A stretch of DNA of 64,000 nt from Piscicola geometra (GCA_943735955.1 OX030956.1:16057695-16121694); one strand, 5' to 3'. Positions 44,700 through 60,352 are shown, counted from the stretch's first letter. Numbers and translations are program-made. The notes: generated from the sequence alone by a model not told the origin.

Positions 44700-47600
44700 T
44701 GCAATATATGTAAATATGCAATATATGTAAATATGCAATGTGTGTAAATATGCAATAGAATTTAAATATGCAATATATGTAAATATGCAATATATGTAAA
44801 TATGCAATATATGTAAATATGCAATATATGTAAATATGCAATATATGTAAATATGCAATATATGTAAATATGCAATGTGTGTAAATATGCAATAGAATTT
44901 AAATATGCAATATATGTAAATATGCAATATATGTAAATATGCAATATATGTAAATATGCAATATATGTAAATATGCAATATATGTAAATATGCAATACAT
45001 GTAAATATGCAATATATGTAAATATGCAATATATGTAAATATGCAATATATGTGAATATGCAATATATGTAAATATACAATATATGTAAATATGCAATAT
45101 ATGTAAATATGCAATATATGTAAATATGCAATATATGTAAATATGCAATATATGTAAATATGCAATATATGTAAATATGCAATATATGTAAATATGCAAT
45201 ATATGTAAATATGCAATATATGTAAAAATGCAATATATGTAAATATGCAATATATGTAAATATGCAATATATGTAAATATGCAATATATGTAAATATGCA
45301 ATATATGTAAATATGCAATCTATGTAAATATGCAATATATGTAAATATGCAATATATGTAAATATGCAATAAAGGAAAATATATAATATATGTAAATATG
45401 CAATATATGTCAATCTGCAATATATTTAAATATGCAATATATGTAAATATACAATATATGTAAATATGCAATATATGTAAATATACAATATATGTAAATA
45501 TGCAATATATGTAAATATGCAATATATGTAAATATGCAATATATGTAAATACGCAATATATGTAAATATGCAATATATGTAAATATGCAATATATGTAAA
45601 TATGCAATATGTGTAAATATGCAATATATGTAAATATGCAATATATGTAAATATGCAATATATGTAAATATGCAATATATGTGAATATGCAATATATGTA
45701 AATATGCAATATATGTAAATGTGCAATATATGTAAATATACAATATATGTAAATATGTAATATATGTAAATAAACAATATATATTTAAATATGCAATATA
45801 TGTAAATATGCAAGATATGTAAATATGCAATATATGTAAATATGCAATATTTGTAAATATGCAATATATGTAAATATGCAATATATGTAAATATGCAATA
45901 TATGTAAATATGCAATATATGTAAATATGCAATATATGTAAATATGCAATATATGTAAATATGCAATATATGTAAAAAAGCAATATATGTAAATATGCAA
46001 TATATGTAAATATGCAATATATGTGAATATGCAATATATGTAAATATGCAATATATGTAAATATGCAATATATGTAAATATGCAATATATGTAAATATGC
46101 AATATATGTAAATATGCAATAAAGGAAAATATATAATATATGTAAATATGCAATATATGTAAATCTGCAATATATGTAAATATGCAATATATGTAAATAT
46201 ACAATATATGTAAATATGCAATATATGTAAATATACAATATATGTAAATATGCAATATATGTAAATATGCAATATATGTAAATATGCAATATATGTAAAT
46301 ATGCAATATATGTAAATATGCAATATATGTGAATATGCAATATATGTAAATATGCAATATATGTAAATATGCAATATATGTAAATATACAATATATGTAA
46401 ATATGCAATATATGTAAATATGCAATATATGTAAATATGCAATATTTGTAAATAGGCAATATATGTAAATATGCAATATATGTAAATATGCAATATATGT
46501 AAATATGCTATATATGTAAATATGCAATATATGTAAATATGCAATATATGTAAATATGCAATATATGTAAATATGCAATATATGTGAATATGCAATATAT
46601 GTAAATATGCAATATATGTAAATATGCAATATATGTAAATATGCAATATATGTAAATATGCAATATATGTAATTATGCAATATATTTGGATATGCAATAT
46701 ATGTAAATATGCAATATATGTAAATATGCAATATATGTAAATATGCAATATATGTAAATATGCAATATATGTAAATATGCAATATATGTAAATATGCAAT
46801 GTGTGTAAATATGCAATAGAATTTAAATATGCAATATATGTAAATATGCAATATATGTAAATATGCAATATATGTAAATATGCAATATATGTAAATATGC
46901 AATATATGTAAATATGCAATATATGTAAATATGCAATGTGTGTAAATATGCAATAGAATTTAAATATGCAATATATGTAAATATGCAATATATGTAAATA
47001 TGCAATATATGTAAATATGCAATATATGTAAATATGCAATATATGTGAATATGCAATACATGTAAATATGCAATATATGTAAATATGCAATATATGTAAA
47101 TATGCAATATATGTGAATATGCAATATATGTAAATATACAATATATGTAAATATGCAATATATGTAAATATGCAATATATGTAAATATGCAATATATGTA
47201 AATATGCAATATATGTAAATATGCAATATATGTAAATATGCAATATATGTAAATATGCAATATATGTAAATATGCAATATATGTAAAAATGCAATATATG
47301 TAAATATGCAATATATGTAAATATGCAATATATGTAAATATGCAATATATGTAAATATGCAATATATGTAAATATGCAATCTATGTAAATATGCAATATA
47401 TGTAAATATGCAATATATGTAAATATGCAATAAAGGAAAATATATAATATATGTAAATATGCAATATATGTCAATCTGCAATATATTTAAATATGCAATA
47501 TATGTAAATATGCAATATATGTAAATATACAATATATGTAAATATGCAATATATGTAAATATACAATATATGTAAATATGCAATATATGTAAATATGCAA

Positions 47601-48000
47601 TATATGTAAATATGCAATATATGTAAATACGCAATATATGTAAATATGCAATATATGTAAATATGCAATATATGTAAATATGCAATATGTGTAAATATGC
47701 AATATATGTAAATATGCAATATATGTAAATATGCAATATATGTAAATATGCAATATATGTGAATATGCAATATATGTAAATATGCAATATATGTAAATGT
47801 GCAATATATGTAAATATACAATATATGTAAATATGTAATATATGTAAATAAACAATATATATTTAAATATGCAATATATGTAAATATGCAAGATATGTAA
47901 ATATGCAATATATGTAAATATGCAATATTTGTAAATATGCAATATATGTAAATATGCAATATATGTAAATATGCAATATATGTAAATATGCAATATATGT
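44700..48000. repeat. Tandem duplication, about 2,061-bp offset
   Basis: The 18-bp unit doublet (44752/44889 and 46813/46950) matches at 2,061 bp, AATAAAGG at 2,060 bp (45369, 47429), and the 19-bp unit with its preceding GTAATATATG at 2,078 bp (45772, 47850). Both copies contain GTCAATCTGCAATATATTTA after the marker. The 17-bp change between the second and third pairs is one extra monomer in the right copy. Confidence 0.82.
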
Positions 48001-51000
48001 AAATATGCAATATATGTAAATATGCAATATATGTAAATATGCAATATATGTGAATATGCAATATATGTAAATATGCAATATATGTAAATATGCAATATAT
48101 GTAAATATGCAATATTTGTAAATATGCAATATATGTAAATATGCAATATATGTAAATATGCAATATATGTAAATATGCAATATATGTAAATATGCAATAT
48201 ATGTAAATATGCAATATATGTGAATATGCAATATATGTAAATATGCAATATATGTAAATATGCAATATATGTAAAAAAGCAATATATGTAAATATGCAAT
48301 ATATGTAAATATGCAATATATGTGAATATGCAATATATGTAAATATGCAATATATGTAAATATGCAATATATGTAAATATACAATATATGCAAATATGCA
48401 ATATATGTAAATAAACAATATATATTTAAATATGCAATATATGTAAATATGCAATATATGTAAATATGCAATATATGTAAATATGCAATATTTGTAAATA
48501 TGCAATATATGTAAATATGCAATATATGTAAATATGCAATATATGTAAATATGCAATATATGTAAATATGCAATATATGTAAATATGCAATATATGTAAA
48601 TATGCAATATTTGTAAATAGGCAATATATGTAAATATGCAATATATGTAAATATGCAATATATGTAAATATGCAATATATGTAAATATGCAATGTGTGTA
48701 AATATGCAATATATGTAAATATGCATTATATGTAAATATGCAATATATGTAAATATGCAATATATGTAAATATGCAATATATGTAAATATGCAATATATG
48801 TAAATATGCAATATATGTAAATATGCAATATATGTAAATATGCAATATATGTAAATATGCAATATATGTAAAAAAGCAATATATGTAAATATGCAATATA
48901 TGTAAATATGCAATATATGTGAATATGCAATATATGTAAATATGCAATATATGTAAATATGCAATATATGTAAATATACAATATATGTAAATATGCAATA
49001 TATGTAAATAAACAATATATATTTAAATATGCAATATATGTAAATATGCAATATATGTAAATATGCAATATATGTAAATATGCAATATTTGTAAATATGC
49101 AATATATGTAAATATGCAATATATGTAAATATGCAATATATGTAAATATGCAATATATGTAAATATGCAATATATGTAAATATGCAATATATGTAAATAT
49201 GCAATATTTGTAAATAGGCAATATATGTAAATATGCAATATATGTAAATATGCAATATATGTAAATATGCAATATATGTAAATATGCAATGTGTGTAAAT
49301 ATGCAATATATGTAAATATGCATTATATGTAAATATGCAATATATGTAAATATGCAATATATGTAAATATGCAATATATGTAAATATGCAATATATGTAA
49401 ATATGCAATATATGTAAATATGCAATATATGTAAATATGCAATATATGTAAATATGCAATATATGTAAAAAAGCAATATATGTAAATATGCAATATATGT
49501 AAATATGCAATATATGTAAATATGCAATATATGTAAATATGCAATATATGTAAATATGCAATATATGTAAATATGCAATATATGTAAATATGCAATATAT
49601 GTAAATATGCAATATATGTGAATATGCAATATATGTAAATATGCAATATATGTAAATATGCAATATATGTAAATATACAATATATGTAAATATGCAATAT
49701 ATGTAAATATGCAATATATGTAAATATGCAATATTTGTAAATAGGCAATATATGTAAATATGCAATATATGTAAATATGCAATATATGTAAATATGCTAT
49801 ATATGTAAATATGCAATATATGTAAATATGCAATAGATGTAAATATGCAATATATGTAAATATGCAATATATGTGAATATGCAATATATGTAAATATGCA
49901 ATATATGTAAATATGCAATATATGTAAATATGCAATATATGTAAATATGCAATATATGTAATTATGCAATATATTTGAATATGCAATATATGTAAATATG
50001 CAATAAATGTAAATATGCAATATATGTAAATATGCAATATATGTAAATATGCAATATATGTAAATATGCAATGTGTGTAAATATGCAATAGAATTTAAAT
50101 ATGCAATATATGTAAATATGCAATATATGTAAATATGCAATATATGTAAATATGCAATATATGTAAATATGCAATATATGTAAATATGCAATACATGTAA
50201 ATATGCAATATATGTAAATATGCAATATATGTATATATGCAATATATGTGAATATGCAATATATGTAAATATACAATATATGTAAATATGCAATATATGT
50301 AAATATGCAATATATGTAAATATGCAATATATGTAAATATGCAATATATGTAAATATGCAATATATGTAAATATGCAATATATGTAAATATGCAATATAT
50401 GTAAATATGCAATATATGTAAATATGCAATATATGTAAATATGCAATATATGTAAAAATGCAATATATGTAAATATGCAATATATGTAAATATGCAATAT
50501 ATGTAAATATGCAATATATGTAAATATGCAATATATGTAAATATGCAATCTATGTAAATATGCAATATATGTAAATATGCAATATATGTAAATATGCAAT
50601 AAAGGAAAATATATAATATATGTAAATATGCAATATATGTCAATCTGCAATATATTTAAATATGCAATATATGTAAATATACAATATATGTAAATATGCA
50701 ATATATGTAAATATACAATATATGTAAATATGCAATATATGTAAATATGCAATATATGTAAATATGCAATATATGTAAATACGCAATATATGTAAATATG
50801 CAATATATGTAAATATGCAATATATGTAAATATGCAATATGTGTAAATATGCAATATATGTAAATATGCAATATATGTAAATATGCAATATATGTAAATA
50901 TGCAATATATGTGAATATGCAATATATGTAAATATGCAATATATGTAAATGTGCAATATATGTAAATATACAATATATGTAAATATGTAATATATGTAAA

Positions 51001-54000
51001 TAAACAATATATATTTAAATATGCAATATATGTAAATATGCAATATATGTAAATATGCAATATATGTAAATATGCAATATTTGTAAATATGCAATATATG
51101 TAAATATGCAATATATGTAAATATGCAATATATGTAAATATGCAATATATGTAAATATGCAATATATGTAAATATGCAATATATGTAAATATGCAATATA
51201 TGTGAATATGCAATATATGTAAATATGCAATATATGTAAATATGCAATATATGTAAATATGCAATATATGTAAAAATGCAATATATGTAAATATGCAATA
51301 TATGTAAATATGCAATATATGTAAATATGCAATATATGTAAATATGCAATATATGTAAATATGCAATATATGTAAATATGCAATATATGTAAATATGCAA
51401 TATATGTGAATATGCAATATATGTAAATATGCAATATATGTAAATATGCAATATATGTAAAAAAGCAATATATGTAAATATGCAATATATGTAAATATGC
51501 AATATATGTGAATATGCAATATATGTAAATATGCAATATATGTAAATATGCAATATATGTAAATATACAATATATGCAAATATGCAATATATGTAAATAA
51601 ACAATATATATTTAAATATGCAATATATGTAAATATGCAATATATGTAAATATGCAATATATGTAAATATGCAATATTTGTAAATATGCAATATATGTAA
51701 ATATGCAATATATGTAAATATGCAATATATGTAAATATGCAATATATGTAAATATGCAATATATGTAAATATGCAATATATGTAAATATGCAATATTTGT
51801 AAATAGGCAATATATGTAAATATGCAATATATGTAAATATGCAATATATGTAAATATGCAATATATGTAAATATGCAATGTGTGTAAATATGCAATATAT
51901 GTAAATATGCATTATATGTAAATATGCAATATATGTAAATATGCAATATATGTAAATATGCAATATATGTAAATATGCAATATATGTAAATATGCAATAT
52001 ATGTAAATATGCAATATATGTAAATATGCAATATATGTAAATATGCAATATATGTAAAAAAGCAATATATGTAAATATGCAATATATGTAAATATGCAAT
52101 ATATGTGAATATGCAATATATGTAAATATGCAATATATGTAAATATGCAATATATGTAAATATACAATATATGTAAATATGCAATATATGTAAATAAACA
52201 ATATATATTTAAATATGCAATATATGTAAATATGCAATATATGTAAATATGCAATATATGTAAATATGCAATATTTGTAAATATGCAATATATGTAAATA
52301 TGCAATATATGTAAATATGCAATATATGTAAATATGCAATATATGTAAATATGCAATATATGTAAATATGCAATATATGTAAATATGCAATATTTGTAAA
52401 TAGGCAATATATGTAAATATGCAATATATGTAAATATGCAATATATGTAAATATGCAATATATGTAAATATGCAATGTGTGTAAATATGCAATATATGTA
52501 AATATGCATTATATGTAAATATGCAATATATGTAAATATGCAATATATGTAAATATGCAATATATGTAAATATGCAATATATGTAAATATGCAATATTTG
52601 TAAATATGCAATATATGTAAATATGCAATATATGTAAATATGCAATATATGTAAAAAAGCAATATATGTAAATATGCAATATATGTAAATATGCAATATA
52701 TGTAAATATGCAATATATGTAAATATGCAATATATGTAAATATGCAATATATGTAAATATGCAATATATGTAAATATGCAATATATGTAAATATGCAATA
52801 TATGTGAATATGCAATATATGTAAATATGCAATATATGTAAATATGCAATATATGTAAATATACAATATATGTAAATATGCAATATATGTAAATATGCAA
52901 TATATGTAAATATGCAATATTTGTAAATAGGCAATATATGTAAATATGCAATATATGTAAATATGCAATATATGTAAATATGCTATATATGTAAATATGC
53001 AATATATGTAAATATGCAAAATATGTAAATATGCAATATATGTAAATATGCAATATATGTGAATATGCAATATATGTAAATATGCAATATATGTAAATAT
53101 GCAATATATGTAAATATGCAATATATGTAAATATGCAATATATGTAATTATGCAATATATTTGAATATGCAATATATGTAAATATGCAATAAATGTAAAT
53201 ATGCAATATATGTAAATATGCAATATATGTAAATATGCAATATATGTAAATATGCAATGTGTGTAAATATGCAATAGAATTTAAATATGCAATATATGTA
53301 AATATGCAATATATGTAAATATGCAATATATGTAAATATGCAATATATGTAAATATGCAATATATGTAAATATGCAATACATGTAAATATGCAATATATG
53401 TAAATATGCAATATATGTATATATGCAATATATGTGAATATGCAATATATGTAAATATACAATATATGTAAATATGCAATATATGTAAATATGCAATATA
53501 TGTAAATATGCAATATATGTAAATATGCAATATATGTAAATATGCAATATATGTAAATATGCAATATATGTAAATATGCAATATATGTAAATATGCAATA
53601 TATGTAAATATGCAATATATGTAAATATGCAATATATGTAAAAATGCAATATATGTAAATATGCAATATATGTAAATATGCAATATATGTAAATATGCAA
53701 TATATGTAAATATGCAATATATGTAAATATGCAATCTATGTAAATATGCAATATATGTAAATATGCAATATATGTAAATATGCAATAAAGGAAAATATAT
53801 AATATATGTAAATATGCAATATATGTCAATCTGCAATATATTTAAATATGCAATATATGTAAATATACAATATATGTAAATATGCAATATATGTAAATAT
53901 ACAATATATGTAAATATGCAATATATGTAAATATGCAATATATGTAAATATGCAATATATGTAAATACGCAATATATGTAAATATGCAATATATGTAAAT

Positions 54001-57000
54001 ATGCAATATATGTAAATATGCAATATGTGTAAATATGCAATATATGTAAATATGCAATATATGTGATTATGCAATATATGTAAATATGCAATATATGTGA
54101 ATATGCAATATATGTAAATATGCAATATATGTAAATGTGCAATATATGTAAATATACAATATATGTAAATATGTAATATATGTAAATAAACAATATATAT
54201 TTAAATATGCAATATATGTAAATCTGCAATATATGTAAATATGCAATATATGTAAATATGCAATATTTGTAAATATGCAATATATGTAAATATGCAATAT
54301 ATGTAAATATGCAATATATGTAAATATGCAATATATGTAAATATGCAATATATGTAAATATGCAATATATGTAAATATGCAATATATGTGAATATGCAAT
54401 ATATGTAAATATGCAATATATGTAAATATGCAATATATGTAAATATGCAATATATGTAAAAATGCAATATATGTAAATATGCAATATATGTAAATATGCA
54501 ATATATGTAAATATGCAATATATGTAAATATGCAATATATGTAAATATGCAATATATGTAAATATGCAATATATGTAAATATGTAATAAAGGAAAATATA
54601 TAATATATGTAAATATGCAATATATGTAAATCTGCAATATATGTAAATATGCAATATATGTAAATATACAATATATGTAAAAATGCAATATATGTAAATA
54701 TACAATATATGTAAATATGCAATATATGTAAATATGCAATATATGTAAATATGCAATATATGTAAATATGCAATATATGTAAATATGCAATATATGTAAA
54801 TATGCAATATATGTAAAAATGCAATATGTGTAAATATGCAATATATGTAAATATGCAATATATGTAAATATGCAATATATGTAAATATGCAATATATGTG
54901 AATATGCAATATATGTAAATATGCAATATATGTAAATATGCAATATATGTAAATATACAATATATGTAAATATGCAATATATGTAAATAAACAATATATA
55001 TTTAAATATGCAATATATGTAAATATGCAATATATGTAAATATGCAATATATGTAAATATGCAATATTTGTAAATATGCAATATATGTAAATATGCAATA
55101 TATGTAAATATGCAATATATGTAAATATGCAATATATGTAAATATGCAATATATGTAAATATGCAATATATGTAAATATGCAATATTTGTAAATAGGCAA
55201 TATATGTAAATATGCAATATATGTAAATATGCAATATATGTAAATATGCAATGTGTGTAAATATGCAATATATGTAAATATGCAATATATGTAAATATGC
55301 AATATATGTAAATATGCAATATATGTAAATATGCAATATATGTAAATATGCAAAATATGTAAATATGCAATATATGTAAATATGCAATATATGTAAATAT
55401 GCAATATATGTAAATATGCAATATATGTAAAAAAGCAATATATGTAAATATGCAATATATGTAAATATGCAATATATGTGAATATGCAATATATGTAAAT
55501 ATGCAATATATGTAAATATGCAATATATGTAAATATACAATATATGTAAATATGCAATATATGTAAATAAACAATATATATTTAAATATGCAATATATGT
55601 AAATATGCAATATATGTAAATATGCAATATATGTAAATATGCAATATTTGTAAATATGCAATATATGTAAATATGCAATATATGTAAATATGCAATATAT
55701 GTAAATATGCAATATATGTAAATATGCAATATATGTAAATATGCAATATATGTAAATATGCAATATTTGTAAATAGGCAATATATGTAAATATGCATTAT
55801 ATGTAAATATGCAATATATGTAAATATGCAATATATGTAAATATGCAATGTGTGTAAATATGCAATATATGTAAAGATGCATTATATGTAAATATGCAAT
55901 ATATGTAAATATGCAATATATGTAAATATGCAATATATGTAAATATGCAATATATGTAAATATGCAATATATGTAAATATGCAATATATGTAAATATGCA
56001 ATATATGTAAATATGCAATATATGTAAAAAAAGCAATATATGTAAATATGCAATATATGTAAATATGCAATATATGTAAATATGCAATATATGTAAATAT
56101 GCAATATATGTAAATATGCAATATATGTAAATATGCAATATATGTAAATATGCAATATATGTAAATATGCAATAAAGGAAAATATATAATATATGTAAAT
56201 ATGCAATATATGTAAATCTGCAATATATGTAAATATGCAATATATGTAAATATACAATATATGTAAATATGCAATATATGTAAATATACAATATATGTAA
56301 ATATGCAATATATGTAAATATGCAATATATGTAAATATGCAATATATGTAAATATGCAATATATGTAAATATGCAATATATGTAAATATGCAATATATGT
56401 AAATATGCAATATATGTAAATATGCAATATATGTAAATATGCAATATATGTAAATATGCAATATATGTAAATATGCAATATATGTGAATATGCAATATAT
56501 GTAAATATGCAATATATGTAAATATGCAATATATGTAAATATACAATATATGTAAATATGCAATATATGTAAATATGCAATATATGTAAATATGCAATAT
56601 TTGTAAATAGGCAATATATGTAAATATGCAATATATGTAAATATGCAATATATGTAAATATGCTATATATGTAAATATGCAATATATGTAAATATGCAAT
56701 ATATGTAAATATGCAATATATGTAAATATGCAATATATGTGAATATGCAATATATGTAAATATGCAATATATGTAAATATGCAATATATGTAAATATGCA
56801 ATATATGTAAATATGCAATATATGTAATTATGCAATATATTTGAATATGCAATATATGTAAATATGCAATATATGTAAATATGCAATATATGTAAATATG
56901 CAATATATGTAAATATGCAATATATGTAAATATGCAATGTGTGTAAATATGCAATAGAATTTAAATATGCAATATATGTAAATATGCAATATATGTAAAT

Positions 57001-60000
57001 ATGCAATATATGTAAATATGCAATATATGTAAATATGCAATATATGTAAATATGCAATATATGTGAATATGCAATATATGTAAATATGCAATATATGTAA
57101 ATATGCAATATATGTGAATATGCAATATATGTAAATATACAATATATGTAAATATGCAATATATGTAAATATACAATATATGTAAATATGCAATATATGT
57201 AAATATGCAATATATGTAAATATGCAATATATGTAAATATGCAATATATGTAAATATGCAATATATTTAAATATGCAATATATGTAAATATCCAATATAT
57301 GTAAATATCCAATATATGTAAATATGCAATATATGTAAACATGCAATATATGTAAATATGCAATATATGTAAATATGTAATATATGTAAATATGCAATAT
57401 ATGTAAATATGCAATATATGTAAATATGCAATATATGTAAATATGCAAGATATGTAAATATGCAATATATGTAAATATGCAATATATGTAAATATGCAAT
57501 ATATGTAAATATGCAAAATATGTAAATATGCAATATATGTAAATATGCAAAATATGTAAATATGCAATATATGTAAATATGCAATATATGTAAATATGCA
57601 ATATATGTAAATATGCAATATATGTAAATATGCAATATATGTAAATATGCAATATATGTAAATATGCAATATATGTAAAAATGCAATATATGTAAATATG
57701 CAATATATGTAAATATGCAATATATGTGAATATGCAATATATGTAAATATGCAATATATGTAAATATGCAATATATGTGAATATGCAATATATGTAAATA
57801 TGCAATATATGTAAATATGCAATATATGTAAATATACAATATATGTAAATATGCAATATATGTAAAATGCAATATATGTAAATATGCAATATTTGTAAAT
57901 AGGCAATATATGTAAATATGCAATATATGTAAATATGCAATATATGTAAATATGCTATATATGTAAATATGCAATATATTTAAATATGCAATATATGTAA
58001 ATATGCAATATATGTAAATATGCAATATATGTAAATATGCAATATATGTAATTATGCAATATATGTAAATATGCAATATATGTAAATATGCAATATATGT
58101 AAATATGCAATATATGTAAATATGCAATGTGTGTAAATATGCAATATATGTGAATATGCATTATATGTAAATATGCAATATATGTAAATATGCAATATAT
58201 GTAAATATGCAATATATGTAATTATGCAATATATGTAAATATGCAATATATGTAAATATGCAATATATGTAAATATGCAATATATGTAAATATGCAATAT
58301 ATGTAAAAAAGCAATATATGTAAATATGCAATATATGTAAATATGCAATTTATGTAAATATGCAAAATATGTAAATATGCAATATATGTAAATATGCAAT
58401 ATATGTAAATATGCAATATATGTAAATATGCAATATATGTAAATATGCAATATATGTAAATATGCAATAAAGGAAAATATATAATATATGTAAATATGCA
58501 ATATATGTAAATCTGCAATATATGTAAATATGCAATATATGTAAATATACAATATATGTAAATATGCAATATATGTAAATATACAATATATGTAAATATG
58601 CAATATATGTAAATATGCAATATATGTGAATATGCAATATATGTAAATATGCAATATATGTAAATATGCAATATATGTAAATATACAATATATGTAAATA
58701 TGCAATATATGTAAAATGCAATATATGTAAATATGCAATATTTGTAAATAGGCAATATATGTAAATATGCAATATATGTAAATATGCAATATATGTAAAT
58801 ATGCTATATATGTAAATATGCAATATATTTAAATATGCAATATATGTAAATATGCAATATATGTAAATATGCAATATATGTAAATATGCAATATATGTAA
58901 TTATGCAATATATGTAAATATGCAATATATGTAAATATGCAATATATGTGAATATGCAATATATGTAAATATGCAATATATGTAAATATGCAATATATGT
59001 AAATATGCATTATATGTAAATATGCAATATATGTAAATATGCAATATATGTAAATATGCAATATATGTAAATATGCAATATATGTAAATATGCAATATAT
59101 GTAAATATGCAATAGATGTAAATATGCAATATATGTAAATATGCAATATATGTAAAAAAGCAATATATGTAAATATGCAATATATGTAAATATGCAATAT
59201 ATGTAAATATGCAATATATGTAAATATGCAATATATGTAAATATGCAATATATGTAAATATGCAATATATGTAAATATGCAATATATGTAAATATGCAAA
59301 ATATGTAAATATGCAATATATGTAAATATGCAAAATATGTAAATATGCAATATATGTAAATATGCAATATATGTAAATATGCAATATATGTAAAAAAAAG
59401 CAATATATGTAAATATGCAATATATGTAAATATGCAATATATGTAAATATGCAATATATGTAAATATGCAATATATGTAAATATGCAATATATGTAAATA
59501 TGCAATATATGTAAATATGCAATATATGTAAATATGCAATATATGTAAATATGCAATAAAGGAAAATATATAATATATGTAAATATGCAATATATGTAAA
59601 TCTGCAATATATGTAAATATGCAATATATGTAAATATACAATATATGTAAATATGCAATATATGTAAATATACAATATATGTAAATATGCAATATATGTA
59701 AATATGCAATATATGTAAATATGCAATATATGTAAATATGCAATATATGTAAATATGCAATATATGTAAATATGCAATATATGTAAATATGCAATATATG
59801 TAAATATGCAATATATGTAAATATGCAATATATGTAAATATGCAATATATGTAAATATGCAATATATGTGAATATGCAATATATGTAAATATGCAATATA
59901 TGTAAATATGCAATATATGTAAATATACAATATATGTAAATATGCAATATATGTAAATATGCAATATATGTAAATATGCAATATTTGTAAATAGGCAATA

Positions 60001-60352
60001 TATGTAAATATGCAATATATGTAAATATGCAATATATGTAAATATGCTATATATGTAAATATGCAATATATGTAAATATGCAATATATGTAAATATGCAA
60101 TATATGTAAATATGCAATATATGTGAATATGCAATATATGTAAATATGCAATATATGTAAATATGCAATATATGTAAATATGCAATATATGTAAATATGC
60201 AATATATGTAATTATGCAATATATTTGAATATGCAATATATGTAAATATGCAATATATGTAAATATGCAATATATGTAAATATGCAATATATGTAAATAT
60301 GCAATATATGTAAATATGCAATGTGTGTAAATATGCAATAGAATTTAAATAT
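44752..60352. repeat. 18-bp monomer GCAATAGAATTTAAAT, eight copies
   Basis: This +1 unit starts at 44752, 44889, 46813, 46950, 50085, 53271, 56951 and 60335. Each copy follows a GCAATGTGTGTAAATAT unit, so the two form a linked pair. The first four come as two doublets 137 bp apart (eight monomers plus 1 bp), showing the doublet was duplicated as a block. A similar +1 unit, GCAATATAATTTAAAT, near 6,626 lacks the GA change and may be an independent event. Confidence 0.88.
48200..54180. repeat. Large tandem duplication, 3,186-bp offset
   Basis: Pairs are the 19-bp units (48413/51599, 49010/52196, 51002/54188), the 18-bp unit (50085/53271) and AATAAAGG (50598/53784). Differences noticed: GCAATATATG versus GCAATATTTG near 49404/52590, GCAATAGATG versus GCAAAATATG near 49827/53013, and a GTGATTATGC unit near 54061 only in the right copy. 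The copies are otherwise nearly identical, which indicates a recent event. Confidence 0.9.

Larger units (their letters stand above)
27840..44700. repeat. Array zone D
   Basis: The zone begins where the 19-bp monomer family (AAATAAACAATATATATTTA) first appears, at 27841. It also introduces GTAATAAAGG, a sub-variant of the AATAAAGG marker (28561, 29703, 40375, 41702, 42489), and the GTAAAAAAGC unit (from about 29285). A 3,487-bp duplication and an 816-bp local duplication lie between about 32.0 and 39.0 kb. No gene is present. Confidence 0.7.
27841..55587. repeat. 19-bp monomer family (AAATAAACAATATATATTTA), 23 copies
   Basis: A unit 2 bp longer than the consensus lies between about 27.8 and 55.6 kb only. 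The AAAC starts at 27841, 28948, 29358, 30108, 30655, 31933, 35437, 40012, 41034, 41835, 42092, 42893, 43473, 45772, 47850, 48413, 49010, 51002, 51599, 52196, 54188, 54989 and 55569. Spacings leave a remainder of 2 modulo 17, as expected for one 19-bp unit per interval, except where another length variant intervenes. The spacing set 597, 597, 1992 recurs within the 3,186-bp duplication; 801 followed by 580 occurs at both 42.1 and 54.2 kb. Confidence 0.92.
44700..55850. repeat. Array zone E
   Basis: The zone is defined by the 18-bp unit GCAATAGAATTTAAAT, always directly after a GCAATGTGTG unit (44752, 44889, 46813, 46950, 50085, 53271 here), and by GTCAATCTGCAATATATTTA, which follows the AATAAAGG marker at 45369, 47429, 50598 and 53784. 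It contains the roughly 2,061-bp and 3,186-bp duplications and ends with the last 19-bp monomer, at 55569. No gene is present. Confidence 0.7.
1561..59578. repeat. Two-monomer marker AATAAAGGAAAATATATAAT, 33 dispersed copies
   Basis: Two adjacent monomers carry five linked substitutions relative to the consensus (three T changes in ATATGTAAAT giving AAAGGAAAAT, then GC to AT in the next unit), with no length change. Copies start at 1561, 2513, 4094, 5097, 7461, 8924, 11491, 12834, 16387, 17662, 20127, 21402, 27437, 28561, 29703, 31529, 33571, 37058, 39608, 40375, 41278, 41702, 42489, 44074, 45369, 46118, 47429, 50598, 53784, 54585, 56171, 58466 and 59555. A GTAAATCTGC or GTCAATCTGC unit follows at short distance in nearly every case. 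Independent recurrence of five linked changes is implausible, so the copies are almost certainly of common descent. Confidence 0.93.

Noticed and set aside
47471..56614. Giant minus-strand open reading frame (3,047 codons), and dozens of others of 60 to 1,270 codons, as protein genes
   Set aside because: They are shadows of the repeat: stop-free reverse complement, identical 17-residue period in all frames, TTG starts rather than ATG, ends set by random variants, and overlaps in all three frames. No promoter, splice or poly-A context can be argued.
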